A DNA stretch of 64,000 nucleotides from Dictyobacter alpinus (GCF_003967575.1 NZ_BIFT01000001.1:1364001-1428000), one strand, 5' to 3'; numbered from the stretch's first letter, positions 24,980 through 34,272 are shown. The notes: generated by a model not told the origin, from the letters alone. A program made the numbers and translations.

Positions 24980-26350
24980 TTATTTAGGAACTATTGGTGC
25001 ATCACCAAATAAGAAAATGGTACTGCCCATCATCACATAGAGCAAAATCAACAATAATCCTTCCAGCCAGACCAGTTCCCCATCCTTGGTAATTTCACTG
25101 AAGAGGAAGGTAGCCAGGGCCAGCACCGCCAGCTCAACCAGACTAAAGACCAGGTCCAGTCGCATCGGCATAAACAAACTGACAAGCACCAGAATCGGCG
25201 CCATCAACAAAGCAATCTGGATCGAGGAACCAGCCGAAGCGGACAAGACCATACCAATACGTTTATCCAACGCCATCGAAATGGTATTGAAGTATTCAGG
25301 CAAGCCACCAATTAAGGGAATAAAGACCAGTCCAACAAAGGCAGGATTCCAGTGGAGAACTGCGGTCATTGGCTCAATCGTTCCTACCAGAATCTCGGAG
25401 ATAATGGCGACACCCACGGTTGCCAGGGCCAGGAATACCAGGCTGCGCCAGAGCGGTACCTTCGCACCCTCATGCTCAGCCTCTTTCTTCTCAGTCTGCC
25501 TGGTCATCCCGGGATGAGACAATACATTATCCAGCGATGGAGTATTGCCATCTGCTTCTGCCTTTACAGCTACCCCACCACCTGCTTCAGAGCTTTGCCT
25601 GGACTCATGGGCAACGATAGCATCTACCGTGCCGTCAATACGCTTCAATACACCACTCTTGCCCGCCACAGCGCTCTGTGCCACATGCTGGCGATATGAG
25701 AGCAAACGTAAGATAGCAGCCGCTGAACGCGCACCAACCAGCGGCTCCATATCGGTTTCGTCATTCTCCGGCTTGTCACCAATACGGAAGACACTAAACA
25801 AGATTGAGGCCACATAGCCAATCAACAGGGCGACCGCGATAACATCCGAAAGCAAAATGCCTCGCTCAGCGACCAGCGGTTGATTCGCCCGTGTAGCAAA
25901 CAGTTCCGCAATTGTCGGTAACAATAGTCCACCAATCGACAGCGCCAGTAAAGACGCATACTGACTGGCTGAACGCCGATCAAATTCCAGTCGACCATGC
26001 TTGAAGCCACCAACACAGACCGATACACCCATTACGAGCAAGACATTGCCCAGCACTGTACCAATAATGGTGGCACTTACCACATCCACTAATCCCTTAC
26101 TAAGAGAGATAATGCCAATGATAAGTTCAGTCGCATTACCGAATGTTGCGAATAGCAATCCACCAATACGCTCACCCGTATGTTCAGCCACCTCTTCTAC
26201 CGATTGCCCGATCAAAGCAGCCAGCGGCACAATGCCCAGTGCAGCAATCACAAAAAGCACCAGCGGCGGAACATGAAAAGGTAGAGGCACATATTCAAGA
26301 ACAACAGCTATACCAGAAAAGACTAATAAGAAATACAACCAACGCGGCAT
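24980..26350 (-). CDS. Calcium/proton antiporter (CaCA family)
   Basis: This 456-residue membrane protein has the two inverted halves of the CaCA superfamily. The first alpha repeat is FATFGNATELIIGI (about residues 68-81) and the second is FIPLIGGLPEYFNTISMAL, with the acidic residues that bind the cation. A long cytoplasmic loop of about 90 residues separates the halves, fitting the CAX type. It should exchange Ca2+ for H+ across the membrane. GGGAGG lies 8 bases before the ATG. The gene is divergent from an unknown membrane protein gene. Confidence 0.92.
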   Translation of the reverse strand: MPRWLYFLLVFSGIAVVLEYVPLPFHVPPLVLFVIAALGIVPLAALIGQSVEEVAEHTGERIGGLLFATFGNATELIIGIISLSKGLVDVVSATIIGTVLGNVLLVMGVSVCVGGFKHGRLEFDRRSASQYASLLALSIGGLLLPTIAELFATRANQPLVAERGILLSDVIAVALLIGYVASILFSVFRIGDKPENDETDMEPLVGARSAAAILRLLSYRQHVAQSAVAGKSGVLKRIDGTVDAIVAHESRQSSEAGGGVAVKAEADGNTPSLDNVLSHPGMTRQTEKKEAEHEGAKVPLWRSLVFLALATVGVAIISEILVGTIEPMTAVLHWNPAFVGLVFIPLIGGLPEYFNTISMALDKRIGMVLSASAGSSIQIALLMAPILVLVSLFMPMRLDLVFSLVELAVLALATFLFSEITKDGELVWLEGLLLILLYVMMGSTIFLFGDAPIVPK

Positions 26351-26560
26351 TTAATTCCTCCCCAATTATCCTGGATCTAAATCCATACGTTGTATACGCA
26401 TAGCTCACCTGTAGAGTTACACGTTCGCTTTTTATAAGATAGGGACAAAGTAGAAAATAAACGTAAGCCCCTTGCATAAACCTGCCTACTTTTGCCATAC
26501 TCTCTAATGGAAATAAAATGCTATCTATTTTGATCATTACTTGCACAAAGGTTTTTAGGT

Positions 26561-27397
26561 ATGAAACGTAGCTTACTGGCCAGGCTCCGCACAAACGGAA
26601 GCTATTATATTATCGGTGGCCTACTCCTGCTGCTGGGAGTACCACTTTATCAGGTTATTATTCTAGGCCCGACTGGCTTTAGCAACGCGCTAGAAGCCAC
26701 AGGTGCTGGCCGCTATACAGCTTATCTGGCCTGGATCGGGACACATTCGATCTCATTCTTGATTTATCGGTTACTCCTTATTTGTGCCTTCTTGCTCTTA
26801 ATTACCTTCCCTTTCAATCTGCATCGCATCATTGTGGCTCAGGAGTTGATGGACCAGCAGGAACGAGAAGAGGCGGCTCGCCAGGATCAGGAGGGCGAGG
26901 AGACCGAAGACGAAGAGGTTGAGGAGGAAGATGATGGATTGCCGGAACATCCATGGCGCGGCAAAGGTTTTGTGGTCCTGGCAGCCTGGCTGGGTGTAAT
27001 CGGGCTGAGCATTTATTTGCTCGGGAGTACGGTCAACACCGCATATCTCTTTCTGGCAGCCAACAGTACGGGAAGCGCCATACAGAATAGTGTTACGACC
27101 CTATCTCCGATCTTCTCACTGATTACCAATGTCATTGGGACAGGTTTGATCGGACTCGGCTGCCTGTTCTTTGGCGCCATGATTGCACGCACAGGAAAAA
27201 ATCTCTGGCCGGGAGTGTGGGTTGCCTTTGGGTATGCATCGCTCTTTATTGGTGCCATGCTCTGTATCAGTGCAGTGGCGGTAGCCAGCGCGGCGGGCAG
27301 CGGACAAAGTACCCTGACTACCCTGGCAACATTACTTTTTGCCTGCTGGATTATCTGGCTGGGTATTATACTTGTACGCTTGAAAGCAGAGCCATAA
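26561..27397 (+). CDS. Unknown membrane protein with acidic loop
   Basis: This 278-residue protein is not recognised. It has two N-terminal membrane helices (about residues 14-38 and 62-86), a highly acidic loop rich in Glu and Asp (about 98-126), and then four more helices (about 135-155, 180-215, 222-245 and 250-275). No catalytic motif can be seen. The acidic loop could bind cations or partners. The gene is divergent from the Ca2+/H+ antiporter gene, which may hint at a shared ion-related role, but this is weak. Confidence 0.7.
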   Translation: MKRSLLARLRTNGSYYIIGGLLLLLGVPLYQVIILGPTGFSNALEATGAGRYTAYLAWIGTHSISFLIYRLLLICAFLLLITFPFNLHRIIVAQELMDQQEREEAARQDQEGEETEDEEVEEEDDGLPEHPWRGKGFVVLAAWLGVIGLSIYLLGSTVNTAYLFLAANSTGSAIQNSVTTLSPIFSLITNVIGTGLIGLGCLFFGAMIARTGKNLWPGVWVAFGYASLFIGAMLCISAVAVASAAGSGQSTLTTLATLLFACWIIWLGIILVRLKAEP

Positions 27398-27446
27398 GCT
27401 TTAATAAGATGGTGTTTAATTGCCACACGCAGACGTTAAAGCGCTC

Positions 27447-27531
27447 ACGATTCTTTTAAGCGTGCTGTAAAAGTGAGAAAAACTCATTTTTTTGATAGCA
27501 CACTTAAAACCTTTGGAGCTCCAAAATCGTG
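27447..27531 (+). terminator. Nested imperfect hairpin after the membrane protein gene
   Basis: CACGATT/AATCGTG (27447-27453 and 27525-27531) encloses TTTTAAGCGTGCT and AGCACACTTAAAA (27454-27466 and 27497-27509), and inside these TGAG-AAAAA-CTCA. A T7 run follows the innermost hairpin. Confidence 0.55.
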
Positions 27532-27540
27532 AAAATTATC

Positions 27541-27597
27541 TTATAAATGTGGTGTGTGATCGTGTGCTTTGCACACGATCACACACCACATTTATAA
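27541..27597. terminator. 27-bp perfect hairpin at convergent junction
   Basis: Arms 27541-27567 and 27571-27597 are exact complements with a 3-base loop. It is placed between the convergent membrane protein and aldo/keto reductase genes, with a second small hairpin (GGGCGC-TTTA-GCGCCC) next to it. Confidence 0.8.
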
Positions 27598-27633
27598 AAA
27601 GCATGGGCGCTTTAGCGCCCGAGTGCGGCTTAA

Positions 27634-28584
27634 TTACGGTTGAATCGCTCTGGAGATACTGGTATATTCAGCATCGCTCAATTGCCATCCAAGCGCGCCA
27701 GCGTTCTCCTGTGCCTGGCGGATTGTCTTGGCACCAGGAATAGGGATGATATGTGCGTCGGTGGACAGCAGCCAGTTGAGGGCCACCTGGGCAAATGTCT
27801 TATCATGAGCCTGGGCCGCCGCTTCCATCGCTACAAACAATGGCTCCATTTTTTCTTGCTGCTTACGGCCAAAATTTGACATTAAGCGCCGCTGAAATGA
27901 AGGTAACGGCTCCTTACCCTGACGATATTTGCCGGTTAAAATGCCTTTAGCCAACGGACTATAGGCGATCAGTGCCACATCTAATTCTCGGCAAGCCTCC
28001 AATACCCCCTTGGATTCGGGCGAACGATGGAGCAGACTATACTCCACCTGGTTTGAGGCCAGTGGAATATCGTGGCGCGCCAGACGGGCATGAGCCTGCT
28101 GCATCTGCTTGGCGCTATAATTACTTACACCCACCGCGCGCACCTTACCCGCTCGCACAGCTTCAGCCAGCGCATCCATCAACCCATTTATACTCAGAAA
28201 AGTATAAGGCCAGTGGATCTGATACAGGTCGATCTGCTCGACACCAAGGCGCTCCAGGGTAGCATCCAGCGCATCCAGTAGCGTCTTTGACGAGAAACGT
28301 TTAGGCAAAGGAGCAAATTTACTGGCAATCAGGATCGGACGACCATCCTGCCGCCTGCACTCACCCAGGATACGCTCAGATTCACCTTTACCATAAATTT
28401 CGGCAGTATCAAAAAAATTCAAACCATTATCCAGACAAAGCTTGTATGCCTGCGTGATATCATCACGTGTAAACGATTTACCATAGCCCCAGAGTCCAGT
28501 ATCGCCCCAACTCCAGGTACCAATACCCAGCGCAGGTACGGAAATTCCCGTCGCGCCCAATTGACGTTGATCAGTTCCAATCAT
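27634..28584 (-). CDS. Aldo/keto reductase
   Basis: This 316-residue protein is an NADPH-dependent aldo/keto reductase with a TIM-barrel fold. Conserved features are GIGTWSWGD, NFFDTAEIYGKGESE (catalytic Asp and Tyr), LIASKFAP (catalytic Lys), the DLYQIHWP strand with His, AVGVSNYS, and the cofactor-binding IPIPGAKTIRQAQEN near the end. Such enzymes reduce carbonyl compounds; the physiological substrate is unknown. The frame is open to 28701, but the family similarity begins at RQLGATGISVPALGIG and a GAGGAG about 12 bases before ATG 28584 supports that start. Confidence 0.93.
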   Translation of the reverse strand: MIGTDQRQLGATGISVPALGIGTWSWGDTGLWGYGKSFTRDDITQAYKLCLDNGLNFFDTAEIYGKGESERILGECRRQDGRPILIASKFAPLPKRFSSKTLLDALDATLERLGVEQIDLYQIHWPYTFLSINGLMDALAEAVRAGKVRAVGVSNYSAKQMQQAHARLARHDIPLASNQVEYSLLHRSPESKGVLEACRELDVALIAYSPLAKGILTGKYRQGKEPLPSFQRRLMSNFGRKQQEKMEPLFVAMEAAAQAHDKTFAQVALNWLLSTDAHIIPIPGAKTIRQAQENAGALGWQLSDAEYTSISRAIQP

Positions 28585-28739
28585 AAAAAAGCTACGCTCC
28601 TCATAAAACCAAATATGCTGCTTGTTATACGCACGGTCAGAGATCTCCGTTGTATACAGCGGACATAACATTACCGGTACTAATCTATACAGACATAGCA
28701 CAAAGAACAGATGGGTAAATTAGAAGCAAGGGGACCTGG

Positions 28740-28807
28740 CTTAATAAATAATACGGGGGCAAAAATGTGGCATGCCACATTTTTTGCCCCCCGTATTATT
28801 TATTAAG
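28740..28807 (-). terminator. Long hairpin downstream of the TPR gene
   Basis: Arms of 33 bases (28740-28772) and 35 bases (28773-28807) are complementary apart from one extra T and one extra C in the right arm, with no loop spacer. It directly follows the stop of the TPR gene on the minus strand and precedes the reductase gene. Confidence 0.75.
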
Positions 28808-28808
28808 C

Positions 28809-29945
28809 TTATCTAGGATCCTCTTTGGATTGGTGCAAAACAACATAGCCGGAGCGCCAGCACTCTATCGCCTCTGTCACCCGACCAAGTTCCTCAAGGG
28901 TCTGCGCCCAGCCACCATAAATCTCAGCTTCATCGGCATAAGCCTGGGTAGCGGCCAGACATGTTTTGGCTTTCTCATACCAGGAAACAGTCTCTTCCAA
29001 TAACTTCCGTTGCTGATCACCCGTTTCCTTCTCAGCTGCCGCATGAGTTACCTTAGCAATGACATGATAAACGCGTCCTTCCATATGTTTATCATCAATC
29101 TGCTCCATAGTATTCAAGGCCAGCTGGCAATAACGCTTTGCCTCCAGGAGACGCTGCTCGGCCAGGCGCACCTCGGCCATCGCGGCACAATTCAGCATTG
29201 CCAGCGTCGGTCCCTGATAGCTGGTGGCAATAGCTAGAGACTCTGTATAATGATCGGACGCCTCACGATAATCGCCCATTTGCAGGCATACCTGGCCAAG
29301 CAAATTATGCATACGAGCCGCCATCTGTTGATTCTCGCGCTGCATATATAAGCGCAACGCTTCCTGGCCGGCCTCATAAGACTTTACCAGTTCATCCGTC
29401 TTGCGATAGACATCACAGATACCATAATAAATATCAGGTAAAGCCGCATCATTAGCATAGTGGGAACAAAGACGAATGGCCTCCTCATAATTCTCTAATG
29501 CAGGGCCATATAATCCACGCATCAGGCAAGTCATCGCCAGATAATAGCGGGCATGGATCCTTACGACTGGCAGATGTACGCGGCGATCATGTAAAACTTT
29601 CAGGCAGCGTATAAAGTGAAGAGAGGCATCCTCATAGGTGGAAAGATTGACGGCCGCGATACCAAGCCGTAACAGGGCCATAGCATGACGCTCGCGTTCT
29701 TGTGGGGTCTCAACGTCCAGACGTTCATCCAACCCCACCAGCAAAGGTGAAAGTGTAGCCAGCGCGTCCTCCCACTGTTGACGCAGGATATAACACCAGC
29801 CAAGCAGATATGCTACATCTTGTTGCTGCTTTTCGTCTTCAAGCTGCATCGTAGTGAGCGCCTCAAGAGCTGCATCATATCTTCCCTCTTCCACTAATAA
29901 CCTGGCTCGATAAAGTATCATCTTGCTATCCGCATTCTGAGTCAC
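28809..29945 (-). CDS. Tetratricopeptide-repeat protein
   Basis: This protein of about 378 residues is built from helical pairs of TPR type. Examples are YDAALEALTTMQLEDEKQ, YGPALENYEEAIRLC, YREASDHYTESLAIA and VTEAIECWRSGYVVL, spread over the whole length. TPR proteins act as scaffolds for protein contacts; nothing shows the partner. No signal peptide or membrane helix is visible. GGGAGG is placed 9 bases before the GTG at 29945, which I prefer to the TTG/ATG-like start further upstream (29978). Confidence 0.8.
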   Translation of the reverse strand: MTQNADSKMILYRARLLVEEGRYDAALEALTTMQLEDEKQQQDVAYLLGWCYILRQQWEDALATLSPLLVGLDERLDVETPQERERHAMALLRLGIAAVNLSTYEDASLHFIRCLKVLHDRRVHLPVVRIHARYYLAMTCLMRGLYGPALENYEEAIRLCSHYANDAALPDIYYGICDVYRKTDELVKSYEAGQEALRLYMQRENQQMAARMHNLLGQVCLQMGDYREASDHYTESLAIATSYQGPTLAMLNCAAMAEVRLAEQRLLEAKRYCQLALNTMEQIDDKHMEGRVYHVIAKVTHAAAEKETGDQQRKLLEETVSWYEKAKTCLAATQAYADEAEIYGGWAQTLEELGRVTEAIECWRSGYVVLHQSKEDPR

Positions 29946-30542
29946 AAGCACATTCCTCCCTAACAAAAGTAAGAGCAATTATAGCACAATTGCCTTTATG
30001 GGTGTACATAACATTTAAAGTATACGAGAAGCAAATCCTCAAGCATAGGGTAATCAAATATAAATAACTGCTAAATTACCTGATTTTGTCCATCGCAAGT
30101 ATTTGGGTAGTCTCTAGCGAATGGTTGATACTTGATAAGACTAATAAGGGTTATTATTATTAAATTCTACGTACCTACATTGCATGGACAATAGAACATT
30201 CTCCCTATTAGTGGAATAAGTTACGCAAGAAAAGTAATAAATATAAATGGACGCACATGAATAATGTACATGAATCAGTGGGGGATTTGCAAGGCGAGGA
30301 GTTGTTTTTGCAAAAAATAGAACGGGATTCTTGCGCCCCGAGGCCGCGCCCACAAAGCCTCAAGAGATTCCCGTTGCAAAAAGTATAGCGTAATTATGCT
30401 CCTTACACAAGAAGACAGTACCTATGTCAGTAAAAACATGATAGATTAGAGAAAAAGAATTGCTGTCAGGTAGATATATTAGCGGTTTAAAAGACAGCAT
30501 AGATTGTATATCAGTATTATTGATTCGGAGTCAGTAAACTGA

Positions 30543-30588
30543 AGCTATTCTTTAAAAGCGCAAACAGTGAGCATAGTAAAGAATAGCT
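30543..30588. repeat. Inverted repeat, 12-bp arms
   Basis: AGCTATTCTTTA (30543-30554) and TAAAGAATAGCT (30577-30588) are perfect complements around 22 bases. Confidence 0.55.
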
Positions 30589-30690
30589 CTTGCATGGGGT
30601 ATACTGCCGTGATAAACTGTCGGAAGGTTATAGCTGGCGTGATATTCATCTTTTGTTTTGATGCCTCGCGCCTGCGGCGCTCATCTGTAT

Positions 30691-30750
30691 TTTCATATGT
30701 GGTGAGATCGAGGGCGGTTGTGGCGGCCCTCGATCTCACCACATATGAAA
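30691..30750. repeat. Inverted repeat, perfect 25-bp arms
   Basis: Arms 30691-30715 and 30726-30750 are exact complements around a 10-base loop. There is no gene end nearby on either strand, unlike most other long hairpins in this window. Confidence 0.7.
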
Positions 30751-30785
30751 ACCAGGTGATGGGGACCGTTATAGCAGTTTCTTTC

Positions 30786-30909
30786 TACTCTATAGTAAAG
30801 AGCAGGGGGATGGCCATCCTCTGACTGGGTTCCAGGGCTGCGTCCTGGGTTAATCCCCCTTTCCCGCCCGCGTAGCGGGCGCTATTGTCTCATGAAGTCT
30901 TATAGAGTA
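30786..30909. ncRNA. Candidate structured RNA or element remnant
   Basis: TACTCTATA (30786-30794) and TATAGAGTA (30901-30909) form a closing stem. Inside it AGGGGGAT (30804-30811) pairs with ATCCCCCT (30853-30860), and a further hairpin CGCCCGC-GTA-GCGGGCG follows. The result is a branched fold of about 124 bases. I know no RNA family that fits; the call rests on structure alone. Confidence 0.3.
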
Positions 30910-31206
30910 ACTAAATAGCTATCTGGAAACGCATAGATATTGCAAATTTACTTTTTTCCGATTGTTTATAACAGGCAAGGAAGTGTGAGCCGGAATATAG
31001 ATGGGCAAACTCATCCTTGCGAACAGATGGTGTGTGGATATACCTGTGGCAGGGTATAGAAAAACAATCTTTTATTTGTTGAGCAGATAAGTATAGAGGA
31101 AAAATGATAGTCCTATACGTATATATACGATGCATGTGCTGAGTGCAATTATGCACAGCAGTGCACGCATTTGAATATATATGTGTTTTATGTAGAGGAA
31201 TATATT

Positions 31207-32277
31207 GTGGATAACGAACCTGAAATCAGCCGAAGGAGAAACCTGGTGCAGAGGAATTACCGCACGGGAGATCAATTTGCAGGACGCCGTATTGTAACTA
31301 TCGGTGGAGGATCAGGAACATTTTCACTGCTTTCACATATCAAGAAGTATCAGTTCAATATCACGGCTGTGGTGAATATGTCAGATAGCGGTGGTAGCTC
31401 CCGTCGACTGATGGATGAGTTTCGACGGCAGTTGCCGTTGGGTGATCTTCGTATGTCACTGGTAGCACTTGCGCGCAACGGAGCTCTCTGGCGCGAAGTT
31501 TTTATGCATCGCTTTGAGAAAGCGGAAGAAAGCAGGGATGAGCAGGTAGTCAATGGTGTCGGTGGACACAGCCTGGGAAATTTGATTCTTAAGGGCTTGC
31601 AGGATATCAATAATGAAGATCTTTTGCTGGCCATTGAGGATGCGCAAGAACTACTGGATACTGCGGGAAATGTGGTACCGGTCACTCTGGCTCAAACGAC
31701 CATCTGCGCGGATCTAGAGGATGGCACCTCGGTCTGTAGCGAAACCGACATAGATACACGTGGCGAGAAACAGCCTGGCTCCCTCTCACCAATCCAACAT
31801 CTACGACTGGTGCCTGAGGATGCTCCTGGCTGTCAACAGGCTATACGCGCGATTCGTCGGGCCGATACGATCATTATTGGTCCTGGAGATCTGTATACCA
31901 GCCTGCTACCCAATCTGCTGGTGCCTGAAATTGCTCGTGCAGTCCGTGAATCGGATGCGGAGAAGATATATATCTGTAACTTGATGACCAAGCATGGCGA
32001 GACAGATAACTACAAAGCATCGGACTTCGTCAATACAATTCATCATTATTTAGGGGCACGCGTCGATCGTGTGCTACTCAATGACGGAACTTTCCTGCCG
32101 GAGGTGCTTAAGGCATACGCGGAAAAAGGTGGTCACCCGGTAGCAATTGACCGAGACCAACTAGAGCGTATGGTACCCAGTGTAGTGGTCGGACGCTTCA
32201 ACTTTGAAGGCGATTCTCTGGCTCGTCACGATCCAGAGCGCGTCATGCATGCCATTTTCAGTACCGATTTAGACTAA
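31207..32277 (+). CDS. YvcK/CofD-family protein
   Basis: This 356-residue protein carries all the segments of the YvcK branch: TIGGGSGTFSLL near residue 33, NMSDSGGSSRRL, QLPLGDLRMSLVALA, GGHSLGNLILKGL, IIIGPGDLYTSLLPNLLV and ICNLMTKHGETDNYKASDFV. YvcK binds UDP-sugars and helps carbon flow into cell-wall synthesis in Firmicutes and mycobacteria. The related CofD makes coenzyme F420, but the set of motifs fits YvcK. The frame opens at 31171; GAGGAA about 8 bases before the GTG at 31207 favours this start. The usual partners rapZ and whiA are not adjacent. Confidence 0.9.
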   Translation: MDNEPEISRRRNLVQRNYRTGDQFAGRRIVTIGGGSGTFSLLSHIKKYQFNITAVVNMSDSGGSSRRLMDEFRRQLPLGDLRMSLVALARNGALWREVFMHRFEKAEESRDEQVVNGVGGHSLGNLILKGLQDINNEDLLLAIEDAQELLDTAGNVVPVTLAQTTICADLEDGTSVCSETDIDTRGEKQPGSLSPIQHLRLVPEDAPGCQQAIRAIRRADTIIIGPGDLYTSLLPNLLVPEIARAVRESDAEKIYICNLMTKHGETDNYKASDFVNTIHHYLGARVDRVLLNDGTFLPEVLKAYAEKGGHPVAIDRDQLERMVPSVVVGRFNFEGDSLARHDPERVMHAIFSTDLD

Positions 32278-32293
32278 ATAGAGAAGAGATACT

Positions 32294-32326
32294 GGCGGGA
32301 TAACCTTCACAAGTCATTATCCCGCC
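32294..32326. terminator. Bidirectional hairpin terminator
   Basis: GGCGGGATAA (32294-32303) and TTATCCCGCC (32317-32326) form a perfect stem between the convergent YvcK-like and GYD genes. Confidence 0.75.
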
Positions 32327-32331
32327 GGCCA

Positions 32332-32628
32332 TTAAAAGCTTAAACCATGAGCAATTGACTCGAATTCATCACGGGGAAAAGCGCGCAAGGTTTGAATACG
32401 TAAACTTCCGTGTGCTAACGTTTTCAGAATGATATGGGCCGCGGTCTGATCGTCAGGCGCTTGCGTAATCGCAATATAATCGTACTGTCCCATCACCAGA
32501 TAAAAGCCAAGAAGTTTCCCCCCTGCCTCTACCAATGCCGCTTCAAAGTTATGCAGCCGCTCAGGAGCATTCCGGGCCTCCTTCACACCCTGCTCAGACA
32601 AGTTCACCAAACTAATGTAAGTTGGCAT
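32332..32628 (-). CDS. GYD-domain protein
   Basis: This 98-residue protein matches the small GYD-domain family: it starts MPTYISLVNLSEQGVK, has the LLGFYLVMGQYDYIAITQAPDD core that gives the family its name in other members, and ends SLRIQTLRAFPRDEF. The fold is ferredoxin-like and dimeric; no enzyme activity is known. It lies 30 bases after a large membrane protein gene on the same strand, so the two are probably co-transcribed. Confidence 0.85.
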   Translation of the reverse strand: MPTYISLVNLSEQGVKEARNAPERLHNFEAALVEAGGKLLGFYLVMGQYDYIAITQAPDDQTAAHIILKTLAHGSLRIQTLRAFPRDEFESIAHGLSF

Positions 32629-32658
32629 ACATCCCCCACATGGCTATTCAACCTTCGC

Positions 32659-34272
32659 TCAAGACCGATGAAAAAAGACGCGGCCCTCGCATAATCCTGC
32701 CAGAGCTCCAACCAGTGAGAAGAAGGCAATATTGCCATTCCCCTGTTGGCTCCAGGCAAACATACCACTGGTCAATAAAATATAGCTTAAAACAGCGAGA
32801 ATGGAACCGATAAATGGACGGGTAAACCAGGTAATCACAATAAAGGTTGGTGGACGATCAACCTGTAAACGTCCCAGTGTCAAAATACAACTGATACAGC
32901 CACCCAGGAGTCCATATGTCATGACCAACCATGGCACCCCCAGAGGTGTAAAATTGTTATTGAAAATAGTATTGACGACGCCAAGTCCTTGAATGACGGC
33001 AAAAATTAAAACTAGCAGTAACAGGCATACCAGATAGACAGCAAAAGCAATGAACCAGCGTTGCGCAGAAGGGGATGGCTGTGAAATGAATGGGCGTGGC
33101 ACTAACTCAGACGATGGCAATAAACGCTCTTTAAAGGCTGGTAGTGGCTCAGTATTATGTTCATTGTTGAGCGCCATCTCACTGGCGGGAAGTGGCAACA
33201 TACTCGGAGGTATGTGCGATGAACGCACTTCAGAGATCTGCGATGAACGGCGATCCGCGCTCTCTGATGAGCGCAAGGTATATTGGCCGGGCGAGCTATG
33301 TTGATGCAGAGCACGCTCCTCCAAAGAACTATTCGTCGCGCTCATGCGTATCGAATGCTGGCCAATCAATGCTTCATTATCTACACTCTCTCGCTCACCA
33401 CTCTGGCGCTGCTGAAGACAACTTTGTATATAGTGTTCAGGTAACTTCTGCTTCTGCGCAATCGTTGCCAGACGGTGCATAAACGCCTGATCATCAGTAC
33501 CATGCTCAGCCAGAGCAAAATGCAACTGCTGATAAGCCATCTCCGTCGCTACATAGGTCACACTGGTTAACTCACGCTCCCGATAGGTCTCATACACCAC
33601 GACCGGAACTCCCTTAAAAAATTTTTGCGGCACTATCGCAGCATGGATAGTATCTAGTAAGGATGGATCATCCTCAGTCGGCTCTGACAGGCGTCGTGGA
33701 ATACGATACAACACACCCCACACTTCAGCATCGGGTTCCTGACTCGGACTGATCGCCACAATCGTAGGTCCTGTACTGCCATGGATGCGCTGCGCCCCCA
33801 CGATTAAAGAATAGCCCTTCAGGACTGCCGGACCATAAAGCAAAGCCATACCGGCCAGCCGTTCAGGACTATTCAGGATCGCGGCATCCATCTCTAGACC
33901 GTATTCGAAGAGCCAGATAAATTCTTGCGTATCTTCAGCGGACTTAACTTGTCCCGTGGTCGCCGACGAGATCAACGACTTCTCAGGGACGCGCTCGCCA
34001 AACTCTTCAGGTACCGGTGGAGCCGAGGGAGCTTTAGCGGGAAAGGTTGGAATCGGGGCGGAATCCTGCTGGGCGATACCTTGATACTGTCCCCCCGAAG
34101 AAATCATCATTTCATAAGAAAGCGGACGTGGGGTATTACTACGCACAATGGGTACACCAGGAACGACCTCTTCGCTCGTCTGTTCTTGTTGCTCGACAGC
34201 TTCTGATGTTACTTCATTTTTTGACTTTTGTTGCGCTTCATCAAACTGCGGTTGCTGCGGTTTTGGCTCCAT
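32659..34272 (-). CDS. Membrane protein with GGCT-like cytoplasmic domain
   Basis: This protein of about 537 residues has a disordered Pro/Gln-rich N-terminus, then a domain (about 116-285) that resembles the gamma-glutamyl cyclotransferase fold: WLFEYGLEMDAAIL, GPAVLKGYSLIVGA, AEVWGVLYRIPRRL and SVTYVATE. The catalytic glutamate of GGCT (in LDxxEG) appears as histidine in LLDTIHAA. A Ser-rich linker follows, then about four membrane helices (about 406-530). The call of the fold is an inference from motif order. Start at ATG 34272 chosen because AAGGAG lies 14 bases upstream; longer starts exist. It is probably co-transcribed with the GYD gene. Confidence 0.65.
   Translation of the reverse strand: MEPKPQQPQFDEAQQKSKNEVTSEAVEQQEQTSEEVVPGVPIVRSNTPRPLSYEMMISSGGQYQGIAQQDSAPIPTFPAKAPSAPPVPEEFGERVPEKSLISSATTGQVKSAEDTQEFIWLFEYGLEMDAAILNSPERLAGMALLYGPAVLKGYSLIVGAQRIHGSTGPTIVAISPSQEPDAEVWGVLYRIPRRLSEPTEDDPSLLDTIHAAIVPQKFFKGVPVVVYETYRERELTSVTYVATEMAYQQLHFALAEHGTDDQAFMHRLATIAQKQKLPEHYIQSCLQQRQSGERESVDNEALIGQHSIRMSATNSSLEERALHQHSSPGQYTLRSSESADRRSSQISEVRSSHIPPSMLPLPASEMALNNEHNTEPLPAFKERLLPSSELVPRPFISQPSPSAQRWFIAFAVYLVCLLLLVLIFAVIQGLGVVNTIFNNNFTPLGVPWLVMTYGLLGGCISCILTLGRLQVDRPPTFIVITWFTRPFIGSILAVLSYILLTSGMFAWSQQGNGNIAFFSLVGALAGLCEGRVFFHRS

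Larger units (their letters stand above)
30005..31190. other. 1.2-kb gene-free region with strong secondary structure
   Basis: No convincing protein gene is seen between the TPR gene and the YvcK-like gene. The stretch is AT-rich at both ends and GC-rich in the middle. It holds at least four inverted-repeat structures: an imperfect one around 30327-30374 (AACGGGATTCTTG and CAAGAGATTCCCGTT), and those listed separately at 30543-30588, 30691-30750 and 30786-30909. Short frames have no recognisable motif. Confidence 0.6.
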
